Below, piece by piece: positions 46,101-61,100 of a stretch of 64,000 nucleotides of DNA. A program made the translations under genes and the position numbers. The notes under the pieces were generated by a model, which saw only the letters and a list, made by a program, of their open reading frames with translations, was not told the origin of the DNA and did not search any database. Every line of letters begins with the position of its first letter. Position 1 is the stretch's first letter. The stretch comes from Pelecanus crispus (lineage: Eukaryota > Chordata > Aves > Pelecaniformes > Pelecanidae): NCBI RefSeq assembly GCF_030463565.1, contig NC_134676.1, forward strand, positions 24,842,728 to 24,906,727. The letters are read 5' to 3'.

Positions 46101-49100
46101 CTGGAAATGATGCAAAAAATCCTTTCCCCATAGTTAGTTCCATATCAAAGAGTACATCTTTAAACAGATGCAGACTGTCGGAGCAAGTCACGTGGCCAAT
46201 GAACTGGTACACAGAGTTCCAGTGCTATTTAATCACTAATGCCGTAAGAGAACTCGCTCAGTTCTTCCTTCCCTACTGTCTCCATTATTTGGACCATAGT
46301 ATCAGACAAGATGTATTGATCTCTCTTGCATGCAGTGCATTTCCACACGGAAGCACTGGTTGAAATGTCCTGTCCTACTGAGGCTACTGGGGGACAGTAA
46401 AGTTTTAACTGAGTTCTCAAAGGAAACAAGTGATTTTTACATTCTCTTCCTCCAAATTCCATTCTTCAAAGTTAATTAATACTATTTAGCTAAGAAAGCC
46501 ACGCATGGAGAAAAACTACTGAGGGACAAAACCACAATTTACCACTGTACTGGAAGTAAAGGAATGCACTTCATTGTCTGCACATCTCATGAAGTCTTGC
46601 ACACTTAATGATGTCAGGGATAATTTGAAAGAGTAAGAACAGAAAGGTCTCTTGGGTAGTTCTCCCAAGGCAGAGTAACTTCAGTCTTGGGTAGACTGCA
46701 TCTGAATCAACTGCTATTCATTTAAGAGGCGATTTCTTTGTATTCATTGTTAACTGCTATGTGGAGAATAGAAAAGACATTTTCACCATGCTACTGACAA
46801 GTGTTTTACTATCATGCCATTGCTAAAAACAGCATAGCTAATCTATGCACGTTGTTGTCATAAGTAAGATAGAATCAACTGGAAATAAGACAGGCATTAT
46901 AGGAGATTTATGCTTCACTTCCTGTTTTGAGTGTAAAATGACTTAGAAAAGTTGAAATTCAGTATAATAAGCATTAAAATTGCTTGTGTTACTAAACAAA
47001 AGTTGCTCTTAAAACTTCCGTTTTAAAACCAGTATTATGTAAAGCTTGAAATATACTCACCATACTAATGAAGGCAGGATTGTTTATCAAGCTTGCCATG
47101 TCAAAACTCAGTCCAGTTCCAGTCTACAAACAAATTGCAATTCAAGGTAAGTTTACCTACAAAATCCCAGTTAAAACTATTGTAAATAAATAGATACAGA
47201 GCTGACTTACAGGACTGGACATGTCTCTCAGTTTCTGTTCTGCTATTTTCAGATTTGACTTGTAAGAGTCATTATCTGGATCAAGATCTAGTGCTTTTTG
47301 GTAACTGGTAACTGCTTCTTCATATTTATTCACTGAGGTCAGAGCCAACCTAATGTGAAATAAAGAAATCCTGGGTAGAACACAAATGACCAGCAAAAGA
47401 TAATGATGCATTTTCTGTTCTAAGTAAAACAGTATCTCACAACTAATTTTTAGCTTTGTTCAGCAAGTTTTGCTACTGTGCTACTACTGCTTACTGTAAG
47501 CACTTGTTTTTGCAGAAGAGATGATCCCTCAAGAACTCATCTTGCATTGTCTGTTTCATATCTATGCAAGTTTCATTAAAAACTTCTTGACATCATCAAG
47601 TGATGTAGTCTATATTTGAGAGCACAAGCTGGATCCAGCATCAATGACTTCTTGCATAAGCTCAGGAATTCCTGTGTTTCCTCCAGTGCTTTTGATCCAA
47701 GATATCATTCAGGAGGGTACATGGGTAAGTAGGGCGAAGCTACTCTTAACGTGAGTGCTGCAGCTTCAAGAAACCAAATGCTGGAACCACAAGTTTCAGC
47801 ATAATAGATTTTTGTCTTAGGATCAGTGCAAGGTTCTCCTTTTGGATCTTCAACAGCTTGACAAACGGGTTATACAGGATAGTTTTAACATCTGTAAGAT
47901 GCTGTAAGAAACCCCTGTATCAGGGAAGTCTGCTTAATGTTTTGAAAAAGATTGTTCTCCAGCAGCTCAGGAGAGGACAGGACACATCTACTACTTTTGA
48001 AACAGTATTTGTTTTCAAATTCAATTAGCTACTACATTTAAAACATCATCTTTCTTTGAGCTATTCCAGAAGTCCACCTGGTTGCAGTTTCAATTCTATC
48101 TTCTACTGTATTTTCAGTTTACACTGACCACAAAAACTAAACTGATCTTTTCCACATTTTGTGAAAGATCCATGTAACCCACATTCAGCTATTTAGTACT
48201 CCAGCCTCCTTTTGGTATGTGCCGAGCTACATAGACTGGGTTAGTAAGCCTGTGCTAATGCCCACTGACAGACCTTAGTCTTTTATCTCAGGCAAGAGAG
48301 CTCAGTCTGTTAGACACATCAGTCACAGTCATTACTCTCAGTGATGATGAATTCAGTAACAGTATGAAACTCCAAGAGTTTCCAGTAACGCTCCTGGAGC
48401 AACCCACACAGTATTAATGTCTTCTCTCTTAACACAGTTACTCCCATAAAAAAACATTCTCTCCTTTGGCCCATTAACTTGCCAAAATAATTTCTGACCA
48501 GACAAGAAATGCAATCCAGTATGTCTGTGATGCAATCGTGTTTTTTTACAGAGAAAGTATGTAAAATTGTGCTTCTTTGAACACAGTACGAGTCAGAACA
48601 GCGGGCGACTGTTTCTTTGCTCACAATTCCTACACAGACAAGTGCTCTTGCAGGGTCATGCTGGAAGTATCACTTTGACTGTCTACATGGCTCCCATTTC
48701 TGCATATATCTGTGCACTTCTGCATCCTTCTGTGACATGTAACAAGTTTCTGTCAAACTCTGAGAAAAACTGATATGCCTGCATAATGCAGTCAGAAAAC
48801 ACAGTTTCTCATAAGTACTTCTTGTTAATAAGGTGGTTTCTGCGCTTGGTTTTTTTCAGTTATTTCTAAACAAGCACTGTTTCCTCATTCAGCCTATGCC
48901 AAATGTATTATTATATCCACCTGCTGAGTTAAGCAATGGCTTGTAGTTCCAAGTATATCTTCTATCAAAACAACCAAGCAATCAAAAAAAGAGAAGTTTG
49001 ATTGCCCGAGAATGATCCCACTTACACTGTGTATCAAAAGGCACACCGGTCTTAGACCCAAAACTCCAAAATAACCTCCAATTTCCAATTAAATCAGCCT

Positions 49101-52100
49101 GTAGCTTCCCTCCATCTCACTGACATTGTGGGATCTCAGATTGTGCTATAAGAAGAAATTATCTGAAGAGATTTAATAGGACAAAACCAATTCAACAGTC
49201 CCTAAAATTTCAAAGTGAATTAAGTATCTCAAAAGCCAGTCAGGCTACATTTGTATTAGTAAAATAAACTGTATCATGGAAAGTTTTCAAGTGGCATGAT
49301 TCCATCATCTTTGATCTTAAATAAATACACGCCAGCACGGTTTTGTCCCAGGCCAACAAGCCTTATCAGACAATTTTGGGGCGTGGTTCAGAATTTAACA
49401 CAGGCCAACACAATGTAGCAATAGGCAGTTTGGATGTGGTCGGTCCATACTGCAAACTAGATTTTGAGCACATGGATATGGGCCGTTTTGTGCCAGCTGA
49501 CCCAATGAACAATCCCAAGCATTTTTTAATTTATTAGTATAGATATAACCTCAGTGTTTATGCAGCATTCAGCCCACACCCACAATATGTTTGATTATTG
49601 AAAATGCAATGCTATGCATCTTGGAAGAATGGCCCTTTACCTAAGTAGATACCCCATTGAGAACATTCCTGACATTTTTTTCAGATAGCACTTAATCAGA
49701 CCCACCACCTGAAGAAGCTGTACTGTTAATCTCTCAGACATGACTGAGAAAAACTACCAAAGGGACATAGCTTAGTCTTGCTAAAATAATCTGCTTCCAA
49801 AGAGCTACTGAACAGAAAAATTAAGCCTCTATTCCTGCTAGTGTGAAGCCCCAATACTTTTAGGATTCTGTTCTCTAACAGAATCATTAACAGATTCACT
49901 GTTCCAATTGCAGAATTTTGATTACTCATAACTAGGTAGGAGGTAGAAAAAAAACACATCATGACTCTCTAAACTAAATTTGCAAAGTTGATAAACTGAA
50001 AGAAAAAAAAATTGCAAACTGATGAAATCTGATATGAAAATGCTGACATCAACCACACACAAAAAACTTAAAGCTGACAGCCTGATAGGGTCATCTTCAA
50101 AAAAATTGCTACACTTTCAGAACAGGAACGTTAGCTAAGTAAAACAACCTAGCTCCACTTATTTCAGAAAATCTATGATGATTTACACTTGGGCCTTCAG
50201 TGTTTACTCAGATTTGATTTAGCTTACCCCATTCTCCCATATGCCTTGCTGTACTTTGGATCTATTGCTATGGCTCTCTCACAATCCTTTATTGCGTCAC
50301 TGTAGTTGTTGAGCTTACTTTGAGCAGCAGCCCTAGGAGGAAGACAGGAGGGAAGGGAAAGAGCTTTGTCAAAAAAACAATAAAAGAAAAAACCCCAAGC
50401 TTAGATATTCACAGGTCCATGACTAACTTTAGACTTGTTTAATCTTACTGACTTTGCATTCACTACTTAGGCAATGCCTCAGCTTTCCTCATTTAACAAG
50501 CAAATGTTCTGAATTAAGGATGTGCTCAAGTACATTGTGAGACCAGGGCTTTGGAGAACACGCACTCACCTTTGAGGACACAAGGGATACATAAGTCTAA
50601 GGAACTGTTTTAGATCCAGCATATGACTACGCACAAAATACATCATAAAAACCTATTACAAGAAGTGAAACTCTCAAGTAGTAGTTTACATAAAATCATT
50701 GTTCAAGTAGAAGTATTTTATACAATTGGTGTTTTCTAGCAAGAAGTATAGTTTTCCTGCTGTTCAAAGGAATGCTGTGATTTTTCCCTGCTCAATTTTT
50801 TAGCATGTAACTCGTGCCTGCAGGTAAATTGGGATAATATTTCTCAATAATCTCTGAATTACTAGATTACAATTGCATCTCTATACCAGAGAAATGTTAC
50901 GAAATGTTGCGGACATTTATACAATAAGAGTAGAGACTTGCCCAAATGAAAAAGGACATTGGAACAGATTAATAATCGAAACGTCCCCAGTTTGAAAGGT
51001 CTCAAAACACTCTAATTTTTCTTCCTTGATTAAAAAAACTATAGTAGAAATGACAATATTTCCATTGCATAAAGCATTCTTTTTTTTTTTTTTTATTAGG
51101 AATGCTAGATGCTACAATCATCACTATATTCAATCCTCCTGTGATAACCTCCGAATTGCATGTTTTTCTGACTTTGTTTAAAATCTCTTCTGAATGGGGC
51201 TACTTATATATTTTAAATATTTAGGCTGCTTAACAGTTGTCCAACTCCACAGATGCCAATGAAGATGTATGGATAAAAGCTGGGGACAATGCTTTGTCTC
51301 TCATGTGTTTGAACAGAAAATATTTTTTCTATGTTTACAAAAAATTCATATGGCCAGTTAAAACTTTGAGGGCATCTCGTCTCTTTTTCTCACTGCTGTA
51401 AGTAAAAAGCAATACTGTTGAAGGTAACACATCTCCATTGCTCCCAAACTAGCTTAAGAAAGAGAAGAATAAGGCCTAGATTTATTCAAATGCCACATCA
51501 CCCACAAAGCTCCGAGCAACTCCCTGTCTTCTTTTAAATAAGTTCATACAATACTGTGCTTACTGACATCCAGATTCATTTTGGTCCTCACAAATGTGGT
51601 ATGTGATGATGTAACACACAGAATGAAGTATTTCTACTCTTGCCAATTAGAGATTTGGTGCTTAAGCCCATTCTACTGCGGAAACTTTCAGTGATTTTGG
51701 GAGGCTTTTGAATCTGGTCTGGATATTTCCATTTTGTACCTAAAATCACTTAGATGATCAGTTTTCTCAAGGAAAATAGATTATTTACACTTTGAACTGC
51801 CGTCTGAAAGATGTAAAACATTAGTAAACTGTGCATTTCCTTTCTCTTTATGCTTGCCACAAAAGACTGAATCTTTCACTTGTATTTATCACAAACTAAA
51901 CTCTGAAGTAATGGAAGCACAGCTCCAAAACCAGAAAAATCCACTGGCTACAGTGCCACAAGGCCAGATTGACAGCACTTAAGTCAATATATCCTTCTGG
52001 TAACAGAGGCACTGAAGAGTGTAGAGCAGAGTGGCTCTAGAGGCAGGCTAGTTCCAGCAGGGCTCATAGACTATACTGCCTTTGCTCTTATGCTGGTCTT

Positions 52101-55100
52101 CCGGGCAGTATACTGAAAGAGCATACTTCTGCTGCTGGGTTAACATGCTCTTCCAGACTTCATCTGCTCCCACGTCACTATGTCTTCACTGTGGTGAAGA
52201 ATAGATTATTGCAACGAAACTACAACAGCAGCCTTGTTATTTTTCAACAGGTCATGCATAAAAATGCTAAGTGTTTATACAACGCTTGAAATCTCCAAAA
52301 TGGTATTCCCACACTGATGATATTCTTTCCAGGGAAAGTCAATACTACAGGCCATACAGATGGCAGCTGAGTCACTAGAACACCAGGAAAAAAAGAACAG
52401 CAGAAAAAAAGGCTCTTACTACACTCAACAGACTGGGAATCACAGCCTACATTATGATTTAATATAGACAACCTAACTCACAAAAACCTGATCTCAAGTG
52501 TTACGAGTAATTTTAAAGCCCATATTACACCTTTAACTGATACAGATATGCTGAATTAACTCACTTTCACTTTAGAACTTTTACAAATTTAACATGATAA
52601 ATTTCAGGTCACCATATATCACCTCCAGCACGGCTAATTCCCTAGGTACTGGATACCTCTCTCCATGGTGGTCCATTTGCCCAGGTGATATACAACATCT
52701 TCTTTGAAGGGATACCTTTCCTTCATACCTGACAGTAGTTGCCTCCAGAGGCTAAGGACTTGTGCCCCTTTTCCAATTGCTTTGTCAATGCCCCCTTCCC
52801 TGGAAAGGGATCCCAGCTGCTTGGCTTCCTTACCCTCTAATTCCAGGCTACTGGCCCCATAATCCCAGCACTGGAGCAGCCAGGTGACAATCTGCTTGCC
52901 TGGAATAGCGCTGAAATCTTCTTGCATATCTCGCAGCTCACTCAAGGATAGGGACTGGGTGGTTTCCATCTTTTTTATGAGTTCTTCCTCTTCCACCTCC
53001 TCTCGTCATGATGGCTCTGCTTTTTCATCATCCCTTTCTAAACAAGCTGACTTTTGCTTCCAAGATTTTTTCTTCCCTACAGGGGCAACTGATACCAGCA
53101 TGGGTTGATTCCCTGGAGTAGCTGCAGTGCCTGTGGCCAGGGTTGGAGCAGCTGCAGTGCCTGCCGCTTTGTTGTCAGATCTAGAGACCATCTCTTCCCC
53201 TTGAGGGTACTGAATAATGTTGAACAGGGCTCGACAGGCATGGGCCAGCCCCCAGCACATTGCAGTGATTTGTGTCCATAGAATGGCCAGGGTGACAGCA
53301 TACTTTTTCCAAATATTATACTAATTTTTCAGGATTCTGCACTTGTGCAGAGGTGAAGTTCCAGAACACCGGAGATGCCCACTGTCACAGGCATTTGCCC
53401 ATGCTATCCCACACACCCTGCCACTCATAACTATCTAGCCTCAGGGCAGATGTCTGGATGATATTCTTAAATTGCTTATTAACCTTTGACAAAACCAAAA
53501 CAGTACTCCCAAGAAATACCAATAGAATTATCTTAACTATCCAAGGACGTTCAACATACTTTAAAGTTACTGTAATGAAGGAGGAAGAAACATCCCAGAA
53601 GAAGGGAGCAAAGCTGCCATTTAGCAAAGGTGTCGATTGCTACCACAACAGTGCACCAGTGGCAATATCGCACCAACTGAGATTCCCTGATGCCTATCCA
53701 TAAGCTGGCAATCTAACTCGCAAAAACCTGATCTCAAGTGTTACAAGTAATTTTAAAGCCCATATTACACCTTTAACTGATACAAATATGCTGAATAAGC
53801 TCACTTTCACTTTAGAACTTTTACAAATTTAACATGATAAATTTCTGAATAGTGGGGTTTTCTAGCCTCATGTTGTTTTGATCTACTTCACAATTTATCT
53901 TTAAAATAATGTTAATGAAGTTAGAGTATGAAAAGTGTGTATTATTTTGTTTTTACCTGTTGCAGTAATAGACTGCATTGTTTGGATCCAGTTCTATAGC
54001 CCTAGTATAACAATCCACTGCAGCACCATAATTTTCTTCTTTCATGTGATTATTACCTGAAATAAATTAGAAAAAGCTCTTAAGTATTTAAAAGATACAC
54101 TGCTGTGTATGAAAGAAATAGAACAGCCACATTATAGCATCTATGTAAGGTAGTTATAACTGCACTTTTTTGAGATATGTTCTTTTAAATAGAATCGGCA
54201 TGGAATAATGCAAATAAAAATATCTGCTATGTCTGTAAAGTTTATTACGTACATTGTAGTCCACCACATAAACCTTCCCCTTCTCAACTTGCTGTTTCAC
54301 ACTTTCCAGCTAGTTTCAGCTGTTGAGCAAAGATGACTTTGTTGAGAAGTGTAATTGTAGTTCCACTCTAATATTGATTACCAATTTTAACTGTCTTTTC
54401 AAGCCTCATAATCCAATAGGCTATATGTTAATTCCTTTTTGATCTCATTTTCTCGCATGTCCCAACAACTTGCTTGTAACTATCCACATAACGTGGAAAA
54501 TCAAACAAAGGCAAAACTAAGCACCTAAGCCCCAGTTTTGTGATGCCACATAATTCATTCATTAAGATAATGAAAAGTCTGTATAGCACAGGCAATCTAA
54601 AATGATTCAGAGGTAACATTTCTCACCAACAAAGCTCAGAACTTGTGTATTTCATATTTTTTAAGTCCAGTGGAAAAACGTAAAAATATAACTTTTCTAT
54701 GGAAAGAAAATTCTGGAATAAGGTCTTTCAAAACAAAAGGTATCTTACATATTCTTTCTTCCCCAACACAGGGCAGTCCTGGTAGTTTCTTTCTTTCCTG
54801 ATGACAGAGTAGTAAAGTCCTAGTTCAGAGTGCCCAAGCTTAAGGTTGTCCCTGGTCCTGTGTCTATGGATCTTTGGTCTGCTAAATCCTACAGAAGCCT
54901 TTGTTTCCCAGCAATGTCACAAAATTGTCAGGAAAATTATAGACTTCCACTGACTTCTTTGTATTTTGGCAAAATATTTCAACCCTCTCCCAAAATAAGC
55001 AAGAAAAGGCATAGGTCAGCAGGTTACTACAGATGTAGATCACTGCATAAGCAAAGGCTGGAAAAGTTCAGTCAGTGCAACATTTTGTCACTGACAGAAA

Positions 55101-58100
55101 GCAAAAGACTGTGAAGCAACAGTCCTAAGTGTCTGTACTAACTGAAAACAACTATACTTGCATTTATTTGTGAGCATGGAGAGCTTAATAAACAAAACCA
55201 GTTTTAAGTAGCTAAGTATCATCAAGATAGTACAAAATCACCTCTTCCCAATAGTGATATACTAGACTGTAATTATAGTCAGCAATACCTTCCAGTGAGA
55301 AGGAAAACTGAAACTGTAATTGCATGTATACTTTCAAAATACACACAGAATATAACCACATCTGTCTCATTTCCACAGGCCCACCATCTACACATCCTTC
55401 CTTTGATCTAAGGTAAAGGGGTCTGTACACTAAATCCTGTCATCAGATAAAAGACTTGCAAGTTAGCTGCACTCAACAGCATTGCAGCAGTTAACATTTC
55501 TCTAAAACAAAGCTGCCATCGATGACGATCAAAGTTGGAATTTCTGATACTGCTCTGAACTAAAGATGACTTGGGGCACAGGGCTAAGCTGGAGCTAGTA
55601 TCAGTGGGTACCTTTCTTGCTCTCTCTCTCCCCAGCTCAAAATTGGCTAACAGAAAACAGAAAAATAGCTAGACCTACTATTTCTGCTGAGATTAAGCAA
55701 TTCCGGACAAAAGGAAAAGCAACTGTAATATTTTATTTTAACACCAGGCAAAAATTCTTAAGACAATAATCCCCACAAATGGTATACTTCTGAATGTGTG
55801 TCCTCTATAACAAAAATACTACCTGTTGTTATAATTTATACTGTGGTAATACCCAGATCTTTTTAGGATTAAGCCACTGTTACACTGTACAAACCAGCAC
55901 ATAATCTGTGCTCTTACATAGCTTGCATTAAGCCAGAGTGTCAAGTGATATACAAGGGTAGGCACGTAAATTCAAATATTTACTAGTCTGGAGGGTATAT
56001 TACTTCCTGGTTTTATAATGACCAGAAAGAAAACTCAGCTATCTGATTTTGTTTTGCCATTCATTAGCCAATTTCTACAGGTACTAGGGCTGGTTTGAGA
56101 GCAGAGGAGGAGCAGGCTGGTGGCCACAAAGGTGAGGGAATTTATTCCATTGATAAGGACGTACAGATAGAAATTCTTTAAAGGTTCGACTACTCAGGAA
56201 TGTTGCCCAGGACTTCACGTGTTATCCTTTAGTTTTTAAACAAACTCCTGAGCAAGGGAGAGAATAGACTATATTTTCTTAAACCACAGATAGAGCATAT
56301 CACCTAGCCCTCTTACAACGTAACAATCACCACAGAATATAAGCTTAAGTTTTTGTGTGGGGTGTGTGTGGCCCAGCTGCTACCTTATCAGTATCCATGA
56401 TAACCCCAAAATCTTAATAAAAGCATAAAATGTTTATTCCTATGTTTATTACAAACCTTCATCCTTCAGTTGGTCAGCCTTTGCAACATCCTCCGGTAAA
56501 GAATCTGAGAGAGGCAGCATATCATTCTGTATGTACAAAAAAAGGATTGTTTTCATTAAAATATAAGCTCTGATTTATTAAAAACTTCTTTCATCCTGGG
56601 CAGCATTGTATCAAAAAGCAACCCGATTTTCTGTAGTGCACAGAAGCATGAGAGAACTAAACATTACTAAAACATACTTCAAAGAGAAAAATAGCTTGCT
56701 TTCTACTACTAAAAAAACCTTACGGCTCACCACACATTTTAAGGAAGTCAAGGGAAGAGAGCTGATATGTCTCTACAGTCTTGGTTTTCCTACTTCTGAC
56801 TCTCCTGTTTGCCATCCTGATAGTTCTTATGCTTCCTGTACTGGGGATCCCAGGTAACACGTGTTATTAGTACACATTTTTGAAGTTCCCATTTTAAGAT
56901 CAGTGTTCATAGAGATGTTTTTAAAACTGAACAGCTAAATTATTTCCAGAAGGGAGTGGGAAGCATCAGCAAACTATGAATGACCTCAAGCACTTCACAG
57001 ACATTTATCTCTGGGATCTGCAAAATGCTTAACTGAAGGATAAAATCCTTCAAGTGAGAATGAGACATCCACTGTGCAGTAATTTTCTACATGGAATTGT
57101 CCTTGTCTAGCTGAAATTAATGGCTCCCACTGCCCCAAAAGATTCTCATTCTGCTAGCTTTTATGGAAATTGCACTTTTTTTCATGTTTTTCTTAAGTTT
57201 CCCCATCATTTTGACCTATACAGCACTTTAAGGTTGTGCATACAATATAAAATCTTAGCCCATATTGGCAGAGTAACTCCAGAAGCTAAACGAAATTCTT
57301 ACCTTGTGAAAAGAATTTGTGAACATTTCTATCAAATGCTGTGGAGGTGCAAGATGAGTATCTTCCAGGTTAATCTTAAATACAGTCTCCAGACACTGAA
57401 TTGCAACTTACAAGTAAAAAGAAAAATATCAAAGTTACCAGTTTCTCAATAAAAGTGTAATTTCACTAATTTATTTATAAAGCTGTGATTCACTTCCTTA
57501 TTCAGCTAGTAAAAGCAGCTCTTTTGGAACATACCATGAAATAAAGAGAGGCTACCTGATCCCCATAGGACTGACTTGCTGAAAAACAGTATAAGCTATA
57601 CAGAATCCATACATAGTTTGGCCATTATTCTTACACCAATTTAAAACTTTGATTTCAATTATTTCAATCATTTAATATCTTTTTTTAAAAGATAAAAATA
57701 TGAGGATTTAACAAAAGCACCACAATTCAACTATGCATGTGTCACACACCCCACCTCAAAACACAACTGCCATATATTTGTGTGGCATAATAGTTGGAAG
57801 AAAATGGCTCATCTTTACTGTAAAGAATAAATGCAAGATACTTATTACTCTTTTCTTTTTTTTGGAACAAAATTTATTCATTTGAAGACACTGTTTATTA
57901 ATAAAATGCTTCACTAATCACAAGCCTTTATCCTATTAAAAAAAAAAGTATCTGCAGTATCTTTTCACATGTTCTGTTCTGTAAGGATTAAATGGCCCTC
58001 CCAAACCTGCAATAAAGCAAATACACTCAATAAGCAATTCTAAAAAATGTAGAGCCAAATACCTAACTGAAGTTTTAAATGGGCTCACATATTTTTAGGC

Positions 58101-61100
58101 AAAAGAAGATCAATCCCAATTACAATACAGAATTCTGTATATATATATCTACTCTGTTAATTATAGTATCTCAAATTATATAATTATTTTCCCTATCATC
58201 TTGAGAATCTAGTAGCATGTTTTAATTAAGGTATGTCATCTAAATGTTTTTGACTGAAAAATGAGGAGAAACAAAGAAGAGTCTTTGTAAAGCCCAGTCT
58301 GAACAGAAAAATTACTTTTTTAACTCGAACTATAGATAATCAGGAGTAGCTGAATTCAAATTAAGTATCAGTAAAAACTGAATCTTAGAATTTAAATTGA
58401 ATTTCATTCCAATGTTAATATAATAAATATAATTTGAATTCTTATTTGCATTATAATGAACCTGAACACTGACCCAAAATTAGAAAAGTAAAAATTACTG
58501 AAAGTTAACAACAGTAAGGCCAGTTTGGGAGCCTATTTTCTATGTCACAGCTGAGAGAAAGGGGGGAAAAGTAAAACCTGGAAGTTGTAATTTTTTTTTA
58601 AAACTCTGGTAACATACAATAGAAATCATTCAGAAAAAGTCAAGTATGATAGAAATTCATGTTCCAAAACATGTAACAATTGAATACATTGCTAAATATG
58701 CATCCAACTTGCTCCTATAACACATAAATGCTAAAAAATGTATCAATTTGCCAGGTTATAATTACCCAGTAAGAGTGCTGAAGCATTTGGGTTAAACTCC
58801 TTTGTCTCCTGCTATGTAAAAAAAATTAATTCTTGTAAAGTAAGCACTGATTATGCTGAATTCTGAATTATATATTAACAGTACTTATTACCAGGCCTAT
58901 CATAAAATCAGTGCAGTTACGTATCTTGTTTTTCCTCATATGACTTAATAGGAAGCCACTTGCCATAGTATACTTCCCAGTCTTCCCCTCAAACTTATTT
59001 TCACCTAAAGGCATTCCCTTCCCTGAATGCCTCACCTCATTTGTAGTTTTGCATAAATTTAAAACACAATCCCCTCCTTTATCTTTCTCAATGCATGAAG
59101 TCTGTGACACCAACTCTCATACAGGAGATTTTTGCCATGTGCAGCAGTGCAAATTATACTTAAACAAAATAAGCCTGGGTATGGTATTATTACTAGTAAG
59201 CATTTCCATGAAATAATCAGTTGTTACAGTGAACTCCCACATTTCTCCTTTAACTGAAAAATGGAATTTATAATCCTTATAATCTATCTATCACAGGTAT
59301 AACAAAATTAGGAGCTCTTATGGGATGAATCCATAGGTTAGAATAACAACCACTGGTTAACGTTCAAGACAACAATAGAAACCTGTGTAAAAATAAACAT
59401 AGCCAAAACAGAAACTTTTCCAAATCAGAAGATGTATTAAGTTGTGACAAGATCAAAAACCTGTTCTAATGTGATGTAAAAACCTGACCCCAGTAAAGTC
59501 AAAGGAGCGAAGACTTGTTTTTTTCTGAGAAGTATCAAGAGACTAGACTGCCAGCATCTCACTATCCCATTATCAAAGTGAGGCACTGTCAACTGCTGCA
59601 AGCTCAGGATCATTGGTAAGTTTGGAAAGACTTGCTGCACCACGTCAGCTATTAATCTAAGATTTTTCCCATGTCTGATTTCAAAGGCCAGAGTTATCTG
59701 TTCTGCCTATTATCTCCATCATCACATGCACTTTCAGACGCCTAGGCAGTTGCTGAAGCTCGTACTGGCCACCTTGCAAACCAGTAGAGATACCTACCTC
59801 CCTGCCCAACAGCTGGGGCTCACACAAACACCAACCACCTGCCCAACAGCTGGGGCTCACACAAACACCAACCACCTGACAACAGCTGGGGCTCACACAA
59901 ACACCAACCACCTGCCCAACAGCTGGGGCTCACACAAACACCAACCACCTGACAACAGCTGGGGCTCACACAAACGCCAACCACCTGACAACAGGAGTGC
60001 TTGGGCTATGCTGGAGCCCAGCTCAGCATCCCCAGCGCCACAGAGCTCCAGGATTTTTTGCTGTCCAGGCACCAGTTGCAAGCAACATCAAGGCACCACA
60101 GCAGATATGCAGGCTGTTGATCACTAAATAATGAATATTAATTGGGCTGCTGAGGCCCTTTTAGTACTCGGTGTCCATCTTGCTTCAACTTACACATAAC
60201 CTTCCCCATCTCAAGTATTACATGCATCCCTCGCCTTAAGGGGTGCATTCCACTGTTTTGGAAACACTGCCTTAGAGAAATTCACTGTGGTACACTGATC
60301 TTAGAGGTAAGAAAAAAAGTCATAGCCTTGTGCACATTGTGGAGAGTTTCTGTTTCAATCCCACAGAAATTGGTGCTATATACAAGGAAAAAAGATAGAA
60401 ACTGTAAACAGGAAAGAGGAAAAAACTGCCATTTAAACACACTGTCTAAAATATAACTTGGAAGAGTGAAGTTTCTAGTTCATACAACAGAGTTGAGCAT
60501 TAACCACCAGAGATTTATATCACTGCTCTAGATCCTAGGTTGTAGGGGATTGTATTTCTCCAGTCTACCTTCCAATTACTCTGTGTCCTGGTTTCAGCTG
60601 GGATAGAGTTAATCTTCTTCCTAGTAGCTGGCATAGTACTCTGTTTTGGATTTAGAATGAGAATAATGCTGATAACACACCGATGTTTTAGTTGTTGCTA
60701 AGTACTGCTTATGCTAGTCAAGGACTTTTCAGCTTCCCATGCTCTGCCACGTGCACAAGAAACTGGGAGGGGGCACAGCCAGAACAGCTGATCCAAACTG
60801 ACCAAAGGGCTATTCCATACCATATGATGTCATGCTCGGTATAGAAACGGGGGGGGCTTGGCCGGGGAGCAGCGATCGCTGCTCGGGAACTGTCTGGGTA
60901 TCGGTCGGCGGGTGGTGAGCAATTGCACTGTGCATCACTTGCTTTGTATATTATTATTATTATTATTATTATTACTATTATTATTATTATTATTGTTTTA
61001 TTGTTACTATTATCATTACTATTTTACTTTATTTCAATTATTAAACTGTTCTTCTCTCAACCCAGGAGTGTTTCTCACTCTTACTCCTCCGATTCTCTCC

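Larger units (their letters stand above)
50333..53956 (-). other. SGTB: SGTB intron 4, host of a retroviral fragment
   Basis: A 3.6-kb intron. Its half nearer exon 4 carries the ERV gag fragment flanked by 137-bp direct repeats (52469-53845). The remainder, 50,333-52,468, is AT-rich with a T-run at 51,081-51,094 and no recognised element. Confidence 0.8.

Noticed and set aside
46073-46462. Opposed open frames in SGTB intron 7, considered as an old mobile element or exon.
   Set aside because: No repeat family or protein similarity could be recognised by eye. Unsupported.
52469-53845. Considered the 137-bp repeats as LTRs of a short retroviral element.
   Set aside because: They lack TG...CA termini, promoter or poly(A) signals and flanking short duplications, and they differ entirely from the three LTRs in the window.
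59804-59994. Considered as a CRISPR-like array because of regular repeats.
   Set aside because: Units are directly adjacent with no unique spacers, and the setting is a vertebrate intron. It is a minisatellite.
59726-60127. A 133-codon frame with His/Thr/Asn repeats.
   Set aside because: The repeat peptide only reflects the minisatellite unit. Open frames exist on both strands through the array.
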